The notes under the pieces were generated by a model. That model was not told where the DNA came from and did not search any database. It saw only the letters and a program-made list of their open reading frames with translations. From assembly GCA_001644045.1 (NCBI GenBank), contig LUUF01000073.1, positions 62,001 to 126,000 of the forward strand: a stretch of 64,000 nucleotides of DNA. Direction: 5' to 3'. Of the stretch, positions 49,732 through 59,236 are shown one piece after another (position 1 is the first letter of the stretch; the number at the start of each line of letters is the position of its first letter). The position numbers and the translations under genes were made by a program. This stretch comes from Methylomonas methanica (GTDB lineage Bacteria; Pseudomonadota; Gammaproteobacteria; Methylococcales; Methylomonadaceae).

Positions 49732-51033
49732 ATGACTGCGATCAAGATGCTGCGCCTAGACAGTGCAGCCGTCGATTTTGACAAACAACTTCAAGCCCGT
49801 TTAGCTTGGGACGCCAGCGACGACCTGGAAATACACAAACGGGTATTGGATATTATCGCCGACGTTAAAAAACGCGGAGACAAAGCCTTGCTGGAGTATA
49901 CCAACCGCTTCGACGGCACCGCCTTTAAAACCGCCGCCGAACTGGAACTGGACCGAGCTGCGTTGCAACAGGCCTGGGACACCCTGCCCAGCACCCAAGC
50001 CATTGCGCTACAAACCGCCGCCGACCGGGTCCGCGCTTACGCCGAACATCAAAAACTGCAATCCTGGCAATTCACCGAGATAGACGGCACGGTGTTGGGG
50101 CAAAAAGTCACGGCATTGGATAAAGCCGGCCTTTATGTGCCGGGCGGCAAAGCCGCCTACCCGTCTTCGGTCTTGATGAATGCGATTCCGGCCAAAGTCG
50201 CCGGCGTCGGCGAATTAATCATGGTGGTACCCACTCCACGCGGCGAAACCAATGCCTTGGTATTGGCTGCGGCTCATGTGGCCGGCGTGGACAGAGTATT
50301 CACCATCGGCGGCGCCCAAGCCGTCGCAGCTTTGGCTTACGGCACGGAATCGATTCCGGCGGTGGATAAAATCGTCGGCCCCGGCAACATTTACGTCGCC
50401 ACCGCCAAAAAGCTGGTGTTCGGCCAGGTAGGTATCGATATGATCGCCGGCCCGTCCGAGATTTTGATCATCTGCGACGGCCAGACCAACCCGGACTGGA
50501 TTGCAATGGACATGTTCTCGCAAGCCGAACACGACGAAAACGCCCAAGCCATTTTGATCAGCGACGACGCCGCATTTCTGAATCAAGTGGAAGCCAGCAT
50601 CAACAAATTGCTGCCGGAAATGGAACGCGCCGAGATTATCCGCGCCTCGCTGACCGGCCGCGGCGCGTTTATCAAAGTCGCCAACCTGTCCGAAGCCGCG
50701 CAAGTCGCAAACCGCATCGCCCCGGAGCATTTGGAATTGTCGGTAGCGGAACCGGAAGCTTTGTGCGCGCAAATCCATAACGCCGGCGCGATCTTCATGG
50801 GCCGGTTTACCGCAGAAGCGCTGGGCGATTATTGCGCCGGGCCGAACCACGTCCTGCCTACTTCGAGCACCGCGCGCTACTCGTCGCCTTTAGGGGTTTA
50901 CGATTTCCAAAAGCGCAGCAGTTTGATCAATTGCTCAGCGGTTGGGGCGCAGAATTTGGGTAAGATTGCTTCGGTGTTAGCGCGGGGAGAGAGTCTTACC
51001 GCGCATGCGCGGTCGGCGGAGTTTAGAATTTAA
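49732..51033 (+). CDS. hisD: Histidinol dehydrogenase HisD
   Basis: A 433-residue zinc enzyme that oxidises L-histidinol to histidine with NAD. Family signatures are [72 protein letters not shown] and [19 protein letters not shown], which include the zinc and catalytic His/Glu residues. The hisD-hisC adjacency typical of this operon is broken by 1.5 kb of inserted sequence. Confidence 0.98.
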   Translation: MTAIKMLRLDSAAVDFDKQLQARLAWDASDDLEIHKRVLDIIADVKKRGDKALLEYTNRFDGTAFKTAAELELDRAALQQAWDTLPSTQAIALQTAADRVRAYAEHQKLQSWQFTEIDGTVLGQKVTALDKAGLYVPGGKAAYPSSVLMNAIPAKVAGVGELIMVVPTPRGETNALVLAAAHVAGVDRVFTIGGAQAVAALAYGTESIPAVDKIVGPGNIYVATAKKLVFGQVGIDMIAGPSEILIICDGQTNPDWIAMDMFSQAEHDENAQAILISDDAAFLNQVEASINKLLPEMERAEIIRASLTGRGAFIKVANLSEAAQVANRIAPEHLELSVAEPEALCAQIHNAGAIFMGRFTAEALGDYCAGPNHVLPTSSTARYSSPLGVYDFQKRSSLINCSAVGAQNLGKIASVLARGESLTAHARSAEFRI

Positions 51034-51046
51034 AAGTAGTTAATCT

Positions 51047-51071
51047 CGTTCCTACGCGCCGCGTGGGAACG
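51047..51071. repeat. REP-like palindrome after hisD
   Basis: CGTTCCTACGC / GCGTGGGAACG, an inverted repeat with one G-U mismatch and a 3-base centre, 14 bases after the hisD stop. The GTTCC...GCGTGGGAAC type of palindrome occurs as a dispersed repeat in several gammaproteobacteria. Here it may end the hisGD transcript or mark an insertion edge. Confidence 0.55.
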
Positions 51072-51116
51072 TAGAGTGACCGCGCTAGCGACACAACTAC
51101 TTAACGATTCAACTCA

Positions 51117-51788
51117 TTACGCCTTGCGAGTGAACGACCAAAATCCCGCAAACCCCACTCCAAATAACCAAAACGCCCCCGGTAGCGGCACCGTCTGCAA
51201 AACCACATTATCCAGACCGGCGGTTTCGATGATGCCGTTGGTGTATTCGCCGTGGATGTAAAGTCCGCTCAAATCTGACAACACATTATGAAAATCACTT
51301 TGGCTGGCGAACGCCCCGTCGGTGGTACCCAGTCGCCATTCGGAGGACGGCGCTAAGCTCAGGCTGATATGAGTCCAGCCACTGTTTGGCACGATGTTCG
51401 GGTCACGCTTCCAGAGCAAGCGTTGGCCGTTACCGACCAACATGACGTCGGTGGTTTGCCAATTGACATCGCCGTCGCGATAAGTCAAATCGTAGGAAAG
51501 TCCGGTAGCACCGGTTTGCGCACCCAAGAAAGCGGCGGGAGCAGAGAAGGTAAAATCGCCGGAATCAGGGTCGCTGGCGGCAAGATAATTGCCTGGATTG
51601 CCGCCGCCCGCTCTGTAACTGGGTTGATATTGACCAATGATGGAATAATTGTTCTGGCTAAAATCGGCAAAGCTGACGATTTGCCAATTCTCGCTGTCAG
51701 TATCGAACGAACTACTCACACTGGCGTGTACCGGTTGCGAAACCAGCAATGTCATAACGATAGAAACGGGTAACGGGATTCTGTTCAT
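51117..51788 (-). CDS. PEP-CTERM sorting-domain protein (VPLPGA type)
   Basis: A 223-residue exported protein. Signal peptide MNRIPLPVSIVMTLLVSQPVHA, then a beta-rich laminin-B-like domain (DTDSENWQIVSFADFSQNNY, then the LSYDLTYRDGDVNWQTTDVML strand). The C-terminal sorting signal is VPLPGAFWLFGVGFAGFWSF plus RKA, recognised by exosortase/EpsH systems that anchor proteins to the exopolysaccharide matrix. It lies opposite in direction to the his genes and interrupts them. Exosortase is not encoded in the window. Confidence 0.82.
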   Translation of the reverse strand: MNRIPLPVSIVMTLLVSQPVHASVSSSFDTDSENWQIVSFADFSQNNYSIIGQYQPSYRAGGGNPGNYLAASDPDSGDFTFSAPAAFLGAQTGATGLSYDLTYRDGDVNWQTTDVMLVGNGQRLLWKRDPNIVPNSGWTHISLSLAPSSEWRLGTTDGAFASQSDFHNVLSDLSGLYIHGEYTNGIIETAGLDNVVLQTVPLPGAFWLFGVGFAGFWSFTRKA

Positions 51789-52533
51789 TGTCGGTTCTCC
51801 GAAGGATTAATAGCCGGATTTTGCAGCAGGTAATGGCGATTGGCTCGGGCCGACGCATGCGCAGTGCGTCAATAGTCATAGCTGCGCTGCGTCGTTGTTA
51901 GCCTTCAATCATTCGGCGCATTAAGTTATCGCTAGGGCGCCTTATGAGTCGCAGGCTTTTCAAATGTTAGCCGATTTGGAAATTTACGGCGGAGTTTCTC
52001 CCTTTATGCCGCGCCGAGCGCGGGATTTGGAAGACCTGCTCAGCAGAGCGACAACAAATAAAACACTGTCGGCCACGCTTTTTTTTCAACCCTTCCCGCC
52101 AGGAACACAAACCGCCAAGCTCCAAACCTCATCATTCGAGTTATTTGCTCCAAAGATCCGAGCGCAAAGCATCAGCAATCGAGAAAATTTCTGCAATGTT
52201 CAAGCTCTAAACGCCATCATTCGAGCTTTTTTCTCGAGTATTTCGGTTAGAAACTAAAACCGCCGAGATCAGAACCGTATCGTTGGAGACATTTTGTCCA
52301 AAAACCGTTTCGATCGCCTTTGCCACCTCCATGAACCAGTGTTATCATCCCCGCGCCGTATCGCCAGCAATGTAGCGAGCGATTCGCGTCAACGGGGACG
52401 CAAGAGGCTGGTTTTCAAGGTTATGCACGCCCTCCGCTTTGTTAAAATCCGCCAATTTTTTGCCCTCGCGGCCGCCCCAGTTTGCTAGGGCATGTTCAGT
52501 GCCGCTTGTTCCAATTCCGCAGAGTTTGACCAC
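51789..52533. repeat. Non-coding stretch with a decayed tandem repeat upstream of hisC
   Basis: 745 bases without a convincing gene. The only sizeable frame (51964-52257) has no recognisable protein features. It contains two copies, about 29 of 35 bases alike, of a motif starting CAAGCTC and including CATCATTCGAG, at 52116-52150 and 52201-52235 (period 85). A weaker third relative may lie near 52270. The region looks like accumulated repeat or insertion debris, plus the hisC promoter. Confidence 0.4.
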
Positions 52534-53613
52534 ATGCCAACCCAACCGCTCGAAACGCTGTTCCGCTCCGAAGTCTTGTCCATGTCGGCCTATCATGTCG
52601 CCGATGCCAGCAACTTCATCAAACTCGATGCCATGGAAAATCCTTATAGTTGGCCGGAAGATATTCAAGCACGCTGGTTGGAATCGCTGAAGACCTGCCC
52701 GATCAACCGCTATCCGGATCCGGAAGCCAAGACGTTGGCGATCGCATTGCGCCGGGCGAACGGCATTCCTGAGCAATCAGCCTTGCTGCTCGGCAACGGT
52801 TCCGACGAGATTATCCAAATATTGTTGATGGCTTTAAGTGCCGATGCCGCCGTGTTGGCACCGGAACCCGGTTTTGTGATGTACAGGCAAGTGGCGCAAA
52901 GCTTGGGTCTGCGCTATCAAGGCGTGCCGTTGCTGGCGGACAGTTTCCAACTGGACATGCCGGCGATGCGCGCAGCAATTGCCGAATCGCGACCTGCCCT
53001 GATTTTTATCGCCTATCCGAATAACCCGACCGGTAATTTGTTCGATGCCGAAGCCATCGAGGAAATACTCGCCATCGCGCCAGGCTTGGTAGTGGTCGAC
53101 GAAGCGTATGCGCCGTTTGCCGACGCCAGTTTTATCGGCGAGCTGGGGCGTTATCCCAATCTATTAGTGATGCGCACCGTCTCCAAGCTGGGGCTGGCCG
53201 GCTTGCGTTTGGGTTTTCTGGCCGGCGAAACGGCCATAGTGGAACAGTTGCATAAAGTCCGCTTACCTTACAATATCAATAGCCTGACCCAAATCACGGT
53301 GGGCTTTGCGTTGGATCACGGCGAGTTTCTGTTAGAGCAAACCCAAACGCTACGCGGCGAACGCGCTTTGGTTTTCCAAGCCTTGCAGGGGATGCCGGAC
53401 GTTCAAGCTTATCCCAGCGCCGCTAACTTCATTTTGTTCCGCACGCTTAACCAAGCCGCCGCCGACGTGTTTGCCTCGTTGAAGGCGCAAGGCGTGTTGA
53501 TCAAAAATCTGTCGCCGCAAGGCGGGCTGTTACATAACTGCCTGCGCGTCACCATCGGGAAACCGGAAGAAAATCAAGCCTTTCTAAGCGCGTTAACGGC
53601 GGCTTTGAAGTGA
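52534..53613 (+). CDS. hisC: Histidinol-phosphate aminotransferase HisC
   Basis: A 359-residue PLP enzyme of fold type I. LDAMENPYSWPE opens the domain, LLGNGSDEIIQIL, AYPNNPTGNLFD, VVDEAYAPFA and TVSKLGLAGLRLGF follow; the Schiff-base Lys is residue 218. ATG at 52534 is preferred over 52492, since the added residues (MFSAACSNSAEFDH) look non-conserved. It transaminates histidinol phosphate with glutamate and also fits tyrosine/phenylalanine synthesis. It stands apart from hisGD. Confidence 0.93.
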   Translation: MPTQPLETLFRSEVLSMSAYHVADASNFIKLDAMENPYSWPEDIQARWLESLKTCPINRYPDPEAKTLAIALRRANGIPEQSALLLGNGSDEIIQILLMALSADAAVLAPEPGFVMYRQVAQSLGLRYQGVPLLADSFQLDMPAMRAAIAESRPALIFIAYPNNPTGNLFDAEAIEEILAIAPGLVVVDEAYAPFADASFIGELGRYPNLLVMRTVSKLGLAGLRLGFLAGETAIVEQLHKVRLPYNINSLTQITVGFALDHGEFLLEQTQTLRGERALVFQALQGMPDVQAYPSAANFILFRTLNQAAADVFASLKAQGVLIKNLSPQGGLLHNCLRVTIGKPEENQAFLSALTAALK

Positions 53614-53761
53614 GAATCCCCAGTATCCGCAAAGGCCTGAAACCCTTGCTTATCGCTGTCGCAAGAACAATTTCAATAATCACTGCCAGTAAGGTATATT
53701 TGCGGAAAATTATAATAATTGGTGTATCGCGATATACATCACATCAACAGGAGTGTTACTT

Positions 53762-54361
53762 ATGAACCACGAAGGCGTCGATCATTCCAAACGCCAGTTT
53801 CTGACCTCGGCACTGTCGGTGGTTGGTGCAGTGGGTGCCGGCTATTTGGCCGTCCCCTTTCTCTCGCAAATGCAGCCGAGCGCCAAAGCCATGGCAGCCG
53901 GCGCTCCCGTCGAAGTCGATATCAGCAAGATGGAACCCGGCCAACTAATTCGCGTCGCTTGGCGCGGCAAGCCCGTGTGGGTTTTGAATCGAACGCCGGA
54001 GGTGCTGTCGACGCTGGCCACACTGGACAGCAAACTAGCGGACCCGGTGTCCAACGAATCGATGCAGCCGGGTAGCAGCAAAAACCCGCTGCGTTCTATC
54101 AAACCAGAAATTTTTGTCGCGGTCGGCCTGTGCACGCACTTAGGCTGCTCGCCCACGTTTCGCCCGGAAATTGCCCCTAACGATTTGGGCCCGGATTGGA
54201 AAGGCGGTTTCTTTTGCCCGTGCCACGGCTCCTGGTTCGATCTGGCCGGTCGTGTGTACCGCGGCGTACCCGCCCCTACCAATCTTGAAATCCCGCCTTA
54301 CCGGTATGTAACAGACAATCTGATTGTCGTGGGCGAAGACAGCGAGGCAGACAAAGCATGA
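53762..54361 (+). CDS. petA: Ubiquinol-cytochrome c reductase Rieske iron-sulfur subunit
   Basis: A 199-residue Rieske protein. A Tat-like N-terminal anchor (DHSKRQFLTSALSVVGAVGAGY) precedes the soluble domain. The 2Fe-2S ligands are Cys124 and His126 in CTHLGC and Cys152 and His155 in CPCHGSWF; Cys129 and Cys154 form the disulfide. The start at 53762 follows AGGAG. Upstream lies the 10-base palindrome TATCGCGATA (53725-53734), a possible operator. Its stop overlaps the petB start (ATGA). The bc1 complex carries electrons from ubiquinol to cytochrome c. Confidence 0.97.
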   Translation: MNHEGVDHSKRQFLTSALSVVGAVGAGYLAVPFLSQMQPSAKAMAAGAPVEVDISKMEPGQLIRVAWRGKPVWVLNRTPEVLSTLATLDSKLADPVSNESMQPGSSKNPLRSIKPEIFVAVGLCTHLGCSPTFRPEIAPNDLGPDWKGGFFCPCHGSWFDLAGRVYRGVPAPTNLEIPPYRYVTDNLIVVGEDSEADKA

Positions 54362-55755
54362 AGCAAAAAATGAATAAATGCAGCGAATGGCTGCTGGAGC
54401 GCTTTCCACTCTCCGATTTGTGGAATGAACACATGGCGCATTACTACGCGCCCAAAAACTTTAACATCTGGTATTTTTTCGGCTCACTGGCCCTGTTCGT
54501 GCTGGTCAATCAGTTCATCACCGGCATTTTGCTGACCATGAACTACAAGCCTGACGCCAAACTGGCGTTCGACTCGGTCGAATACATCATGCGCGACGTC
54601 AACTGGGGCTGGCTGGTGCGTTACATGCACTCCACCGGCGCCTCGGCGTTTTTTATCGTGGTTTATCTACACATGTTCCGCGGCCTGATTTACGGCTCGT
54701 TCAAACAACCGCGCGAACTGATCTGGATCTTCGGCATGCTGATCTTCGTCTGCCTCATGGCCGAAGCCTTCATGGGTTATTTACTGCCTTGGGGACAGAT
54801 GTCTTACTGGGGCGCCCAGGTAATCATCTCGCTATTCAGCGCAATTCCGGTGATCGGCGACGAATTGTCGCTGTGGGTGCGCGGCGACTATGTGGTGTCC
54901 GACGCCACTTTGAACCGCTTCTTCGCGTTTCACGTCATCGCAGTGCCTCTGGTATTGCTGATCCTGGTATTCCTGCATATCGTCGCGCTGCACGAAGTAG
55001 GCTCCAACAACCCCGACGGCGTTGAAATCAAGCAATCAAAAGACCCCTGGGGACATCCGGTCGACGGCATTCCCTTCCATCCGTACTACACCGTCAAGGA
55101 CATCGTCGGCGTCGGCGTCTTCATGTTCTTCTTCGCCACGGTGATCTTCTACATGCCGGAATTGGGCGGCTACTTTCTGGAACACGCCAACTTTATCCCG
55201 GCTGATCCATTGAAAACCCCGGAACATATTGCGCCGGTCTGGTATTTCACACCGTTCTACGCCATTTTGCGCGCGGTACCGGATAAGTTTGCCGGCGTGA
55301 TTGCGATGGGCGGCGCGATTGTCGTGCTGTTCATGCTGCCCTGGCTGGACCGCAGCCCGGTCAAATCCATCCGCTATCGCGGTGGTATGTTCAAAAAAGC
55401 GTTGGCGCTGTTTGTTATCGCTTTCGTAGGTTTGGGCTATTTGGGAACCCAACCCGCCACACCGGGCGCGACGACTGTTGCCCGGGTTTTGACCGCTGTT
55501 TACTTCGGCTTTTTCCTGTTAATGCCGCTGTACACACGCTGGGAAAAAACCAAACCGGTACCGAATCGACTGACCACGCAGCCAAGCCTGGAAGATCGCA
55601 TTCCCGCTCTGCTGGCATTAGTCGATGAAGTGGTTGAGGTACACCAAGTTCCCGACAATATCGGCGGTACCATCGCCAAGAAAAGGCCGAACTGGTCCGG
55701 CATCTCAGCCGTACTGATTCGTTTTGCAAAAAACCTGAAAAAGAGCCTGGATTAA
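54358..55755 (+). CDS. petB: Cytochrome b of the bc1 complex, with C-terminal extension
   Basis: A 465-residue cytochrome b. Eight or more membrane spans run from about residue 35 to 400. Haem-binding His pairs lie in RYMHSTGASAFFIVVYLHMF and RFFAFHVIAVPLVLLILVFLH; the Qo site PEWY-equivalent is APVWYFTPFYAILRAVPDK. A tail of roughly 60 residues after the last span (RWEKTKPVPNRLTTQPSLED onward) extends beyond the usual end of the family, about 400-430 residues. The tail is polar, Pro-rich and Lys-rich at the end (FAKNLKKSLD), so probably cytoplasmic. Confidence 0.95.
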   Translation: MKQKMNKCSEWLLERFPLSDLWNEHMAHYYAPKNFNIWYFFGSLALFVLVNQFITGILLTMNYKPDAKLAFDSVEYIMRDVNWGWLVRYMHSTGASAFFIVVYLHMFRGLIYGSFKQPRELIWIFGMLIFVCLMAEAFMGYLLPWGQMSYWGAQVIISLFSAIPVIGDELSLWVRGDYVVSDATLNRFFAFHVIAVPLVLLILVFLHIVALHEVGSNNPDGVEIKQSKDPWGHPVDGIPFHPYYTVKDIVGVGVFMFFFATVIFYMPELGGYFLEHANFIPADPLKTPEHIAPVWYFTPFYAILRAVPDKFAGVIAMGGAIVVLFMLPWLDRSPVKSIRYRGGMFKKALALFVIAFVGLGYLGTQPATPGATTVARVLTAVYFGFFLLMPLYTRWEKTKPVPNRLTTQPSLEDRIPALLALVDEVVEVHQVPDNIGGTIAKKRPNWSGISAVLIRFAKNLKKSLD

Positions 55756-55758
55756 GCC

Positions 55759-56499
55759 ATGAAAAAGATACTCTACACTCTTTTATTTTTGCTGCCTTTC
55801 AACGTATTGGCCAGCGGCGGCGTCAAACTCGACAGCGCCGATATCGACCTAAGCGACACCATGGCCATGGAGCGCGGCGCGAAATATTACGTCACCTATT
55901 GCCTGGGCTGTCATTCGGCAAAACACATACGCTACAAACGTATCGCGATCGATTTGAAGCTGGATGAAGCGGAAGTTCTGAAAGTGGTGGCGCCTTTTGG
56001 AGCCGGCATATACGATCAGATGCATTCGGCGATGAACGCGCACGACGCCGAAAAATGGTTCGGCACCACGCCGCCGGATTTATCGCTGATTGCCCGTTCG
56101 CGCGGCGCCGACTGGTTGTATACCTACCTGCGCAGCTTCTATGCCGAGCCGGGAAAAGCACCTCTGGGCGTCAACAATGTCGTGTTTCCGGATGTCGGCA
56201 TGCCCAACGTGTTCTGGCAACTGCAAGGCACGCAGTCAGCGATTACCCAGAAAATCGACGGCCATGACGTAATTACCGGTCTGAAACTGGATCAACCCGG
56301 CCAAATGTCGCCTAAAGAGTTCGACAAAATGGTCAACGATCTGGTCAATTTCCTGGTTTACGTAGGCGAACCGGTGCAATTGGAAAGACAACAAATGGGT
56401 AAATATGTGTTGTTTTTTATCCTGATGTTTATCGCACTCGCTTATCTGCTGAAAAAGAGTACTGGAAAGACGTACACTAATTACAATTTAAGCGCGTAA
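55759..56499 (+). CDS. petC: Cytochrome c1
   Basis: A 246-residue membrane-anchored c-type cytochrome. A signal peptide (MKKILYTLLFLLPFNVLA) is followed by the haem site CLGCH (Cys48, Cys51, His52). The axial Met lies in FPDVGMPNVFW. A C-terminal span (about 215-232, YVLFFILMFIALAYLL) ends with a Lys-rich tail. It receives electrons from the Rieske centre. It starts three bases after the petB stop. Confidence 0.96.
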   Translation: MKKILYTLLFLLPFNVLASGGVKLDSADIDLSDTMAMERGAKYYVTYCLGCHSAKHIRYKRIAIDLKLDEAEVLKVVAPFGAGIYDQMHSAMNAHDAEKWFGTTPPDLSLIARSRGADWLYTYLRSFYAEPGKAPLGVNNVVFPDVGMPNVFWQLQGTQSAITQKIDGHDVITGLKLDQPGQMSPKEFDKMVNDLVNFLVYVGEPVQLERQQMGKYVLFFILMFIALAYLLKKSTGKTYTNYNLSA

Positions 56500-56503
56500 T
56501 ATC

Positions 56504-56538
56504 AAACCGGTATCGGCTAAGCCGATACCGGTTTTTTT
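56504..56538 (+). terminator. Strong terminator of the petABC operon
   Basis: A perfect 14-bp stem (AAACCGGTATCGGC / GCCGATACCGGTTT) with a three-base loop, running into seven T residues. It lies five bases after the petC stop. Confidence 0.93.
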
Positions 56539-56665
56539 ATGGCAGGTTGTTTAGCAACCAATCGAATTGTAAATACGGTTAAAATCTCGAACAAGCTCTC
56601 CGTGATGGAGTGCGCCAAGCTCGAACGTTGGAAACACTTTTCTCATTAACCGTCTGGATGCCATT

Positions 56666-57217
56666 ATGAAAAAAACTACGACCGCTACTGAAACACCAGC
56701 CGCCGCCACTGAAAAGTCTACGCCGGTGAAAGCGACTAAAAAACCCGCTACCAAACCCGTTGTTGCTAAGACAACGCAAGAGGCTTCCAAGTCGTCAGGC
56801 AAAACCAAAGCCAAGCCCAAAGCGGCTATTGAACCTGAAGCCGTTAAAACAACTGCGGAAGCGCCGATTGCCAAGGATAGTATCGATAAAGTGCCGGAAG
56901 CCCCCGCTGCTAAACCGGCACCGAAAAAGGCCAGTCCAAAGCCAAACGCCGCAAAAGTAGAATCTACCGTGGAATCCGAGCCAGTCGCGGCGGCGCCAAT
57001 CGTAATGTCTATGCATGAGCGAATAGGCTTAACCGCTGGGGTTATCTGGCATCATTTGGCTGAAAACGGCGCGACACCGGTTGCTAAATTAGTCTATGTG
57101 CTTCCGGAAGACGAGGCCATCATCCAACGAAGTATTGGCTGGCTAGCTCAGGAAGACAAAATAACGCTGTCCGCCAGAGGGGGAGACCAAGTCGAAACGA
57201 TAGTGCTGAAGGGATAG
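56666..57217 (+). CDS. Winged-helix DUF2582 protein with histone-H1-like N-terminal tail
   Basis: A 183-residue protein. The first 115 residues are a low-complexity tail of Lys, Ala, Pro, Thr and Glu (KKTTTATETPAAATEKSTPV, then KKPATKPVV), as in bacterial histone-H1-like and AlgP-type nucleoid proteins. The last 65 residues form a winged helix (IGLTAGVIWHHLAENGATPV, SIGWLAQEDKITLSARGG), a close relative of the short DUF2582 protein encoded at 35,669-35,866. A nucleoid- or RNA-binding role is inferred. No membrane segment. The ATG at 56666 has only a weak ribosome site. Confidence 0.7.
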   Translation: MKKTTTATETPAAATEKSTPVKATKKPATKPVVAKTTQEASKSSGKTKAKPKAAIEPEAVKTTAEAPIAKDSIDKVPEAPAAKPAPKKASPKPNAAKVESTVESEPVAAAPIVMSMHERIGLTAGVIWHHLAENGATPVAKLVYVLPEDEAIIQRSIGWLAQEDKITLSARGGDQVETIVLKG

Positions 57218-57404
57218 TATTTTTGATGCCGGGAAAACTGTTCATCACGCCGCCCCTCACCTTCTACCCAGAGACCAAGCCAGACGCTGCGACGAACGGG
57301 CCGGCATAAACACCCTGTCCCGCAGCCCAGATATTTCCTGGGCTGCGGCCGCAGTTGTTTCCCTCGGCCAGCAGTTCGGCGGAACTCAGTCCTATCCTAA
57401 TCAC

Positions 57405-58541
57405 ATGTCATTGATTAACCCATTCACGCTCTCGTTCAACGACAAAACATTAGAGAAGGCCTTTCTGCAGACTACGATCGAACGCACCCGCTATCAAGGC
57501 CGGATGGCCATGATCGTGGGCATGTTTGTCTACTTGCTATGCGGCATTATTGATCAATGGTTTGCGCCGCCGGACTTGGTTGAGGATGTCTGGCAATCAC
57601 GCCTTACGGCACTGTACGTGCCGACCTTGGTGATGACGGTGACATTTACACCGTGGTTTTCGAGGCTATGTCACCTGCTATTGGCCGCAGTGGGCTTTGC
57701 GGCTGGGGTCGGCTTAATCTGCATGCAGATCCTCTTGCCTTTTGATAGCTCGCAATACTATTACCCGATGATGGTGTTGGTGACGTTTTACACTTACAAC
57801 TTTGTCGGTACGCGTTTTATCTATGCGCTTGGCGTCGACCTGATACTTCTCCTTGCCTACAACCTGCTGTTCGGCAACTATATGGCCTATCCGTTGCATA
57901 TACTGGTTAGCCATGACTTTTTTATTATTTCGGCCAATCTGATTGGTGGTTCGGCCGGATACTTGGCTGAACATGGACACAGAATTTTGTTCTTGCGCGA
58001 GCGAGAGCTGGATGAGCAACGGAAACACCATTTAACCCGGTCGCTTCACGATGGCCTGACCGGATTGCCGAATCGGGATCTACTGTATGACCGTATTGCG
58101 CAGGCGATGTCCGAGGCGCAACGGAACGGCTCCACGCATTGCGGGTTCTTTCTTGATCTCGACGGCTTCAAGGCAATCAACGACACCCTCACTCATAAGG
58201 TGGGCGATTATGTGTTGCGGGAGGTGGGGCAGAGACTGATCTCGGCGGTACGCGGTGCCGATACGGTTGCCAGAATCGGTGGCGACGAATTTTTTATCTT
58301 GGCGCTGAATATAGATAGCGGGGAAGCCGCCTGCCGCTTAGCAGCAAAGCTGTTGGATCATCTAGCGCAGCCGATACCAGACATTCCGCATGACATGAGT
58401 CTGGGTGTCAGCATCGGCATTTGTTTGTTTCCCTACGAAGGCATGAACGTTTCCGATCTGATTCATCGAGCCGACGCGGCTATGTATCAGGTCAAAAATA
58501 GTGGCAAAGGCTATTTTAAAATAGCCAATCAGCCAACATAG
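57405..58541 (+). CDS. Membrane diguanylate cyclase (GGDEF)
   Basis: A 378-residue protein. The N-terminal half holds five or six membrane spans (about 28-200), a MASE-type sensor without an obvious ligand site. The GGDEF domain spans about 205-378 with LPNRDLLYDR, DLDGFKAINDTL, and an intact GGDEF motif at 292-296. The RxxD inhibitory site is present (RGAD, five residues before GGDEF). It should make c-di-GMP and be product-inhibited. It follows the nucleoid-like gene by 187 bases and appears to be its own unit. Confidence 0.9.
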   Translation: MSLINPFTLSFNDKTLEKAFLQTTIERTRYQGRMAMIVGMFVYLLCGIIDQWFAPPDLVEDVWQSRLTALYVPTLVMTVTFTPWFSRLCHLLLAAVGFAAGVGLICMQILLPFDSSQYYYPMMVLVTFYTYNFVGTRFIYALGVDLILLLAYNLLFGNYMAYPLHILVSHDFFIISANLIGGSAGYLAEHGHRILFLRERELDEQRKHHLTRSLHDGLTGLPNRDLLYDRIAQAMSEAQRNGSTHCGFFLDLDGFKAINDTLTHKVGDYVLREVGQRLISAVRGADTVARIGGDEFFILALNIDSGEAACRLAAKLLDHLAQPIPDIPHDMSLGVSIGICLFPYEGMNVSDLIHRADAAMYQVKNSGKGYFKIANQPT

Positions 58542-58731
58542 TTTCGGTGCCGATTATCCCGGCAGCCGGATACTCGAGTGTGTTTGCTGAACATGAACCA
58601 TGTTTCTCGGCGGTAGCGTTTGCGGTGAAACATGCTCTGCCATCCAACCATAGCAAACCTGACCAGGATATAAGGTCTAATGGATGGCTGTTTGTTTCCG
58701 AGAATCCGTGGCCGGCTTACTGAGGATTAAA

Positions 58732-59085
58732 ATGTTTGAACGTAAGAGTGAAAAACTGGCGTCGCCAGCCGCTTTCGCAAAAAGAATGGCTGCGTCCGTT
58801 TTAGCGGCAGTGGGTCTTATTTGCATAGCGCTGTGGGTTGGCATCCTTGGCTATCGCTACATTGCGGATTTCGGCTGGATCGATTCCATACTTGAGGCCT
58901 CCATGATTCTGGGCGGTATGGGGCCAATCAATACGCTACCCAGTCCTGAAGCGAAACTGTTTGCATCGGCCTATGCGCTTTTCAGTGGGCTGGTATTCAT
59001 TGCGATCATGGGCATCTTGCTGACGCCGGTCACGCACAGGATGCTGCATAAATTTCATATTGACGAGAATGACCTGCGGAGTTGA
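58732..59085 (+). CDS. Two-span membrane protein of unknown function
   Basis: A 117-residue protein. ATG 58732 has a good site (GAGGATTAAA), better than the upstream frame to 58684. Two strong hydrophobic spans (about 18-40 and 77-99) flank a loop with ASMILGGMGPINTLPSPEAKL. The layout, two spans with a short re-entrant-like loop followed by a basic cytoplasmic tail, resembles the pore half of ion channels, but no K-channel signature is present. I do not recognise the family. Confidence 0.6.
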   Translation: MFERKSEKLASPAAFAKRMAASVLAAVGLICIALWVGILGYRYIADFGWIDSILEASMILGGMGPINTLPSPEAKLFASAYALFSGLVFIAIMGILLTPVTHRMLHKFHIDENDLRS

Positions 59086-59236
59086 GACTGAACAACCGCT
59101 GGCTTGAAATTCACACGCGGCTGTTTGCCCGTACAATACTTACCAGGGATATAATCGTGCGTCCCCGCTTTTGTTCGAACGGCTATTTATCAGTAGTTTC
59201 CCTCTCAACATTACCCGACCGCCCTTCAAATTTGTT

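Noticed and set aside
51964..52257. A 97-residue frame upstream of hisC
   Set aside because: It spans the decayed repeats, lacks a ribosome site and has no recognisable sequence; treated as non-coding.
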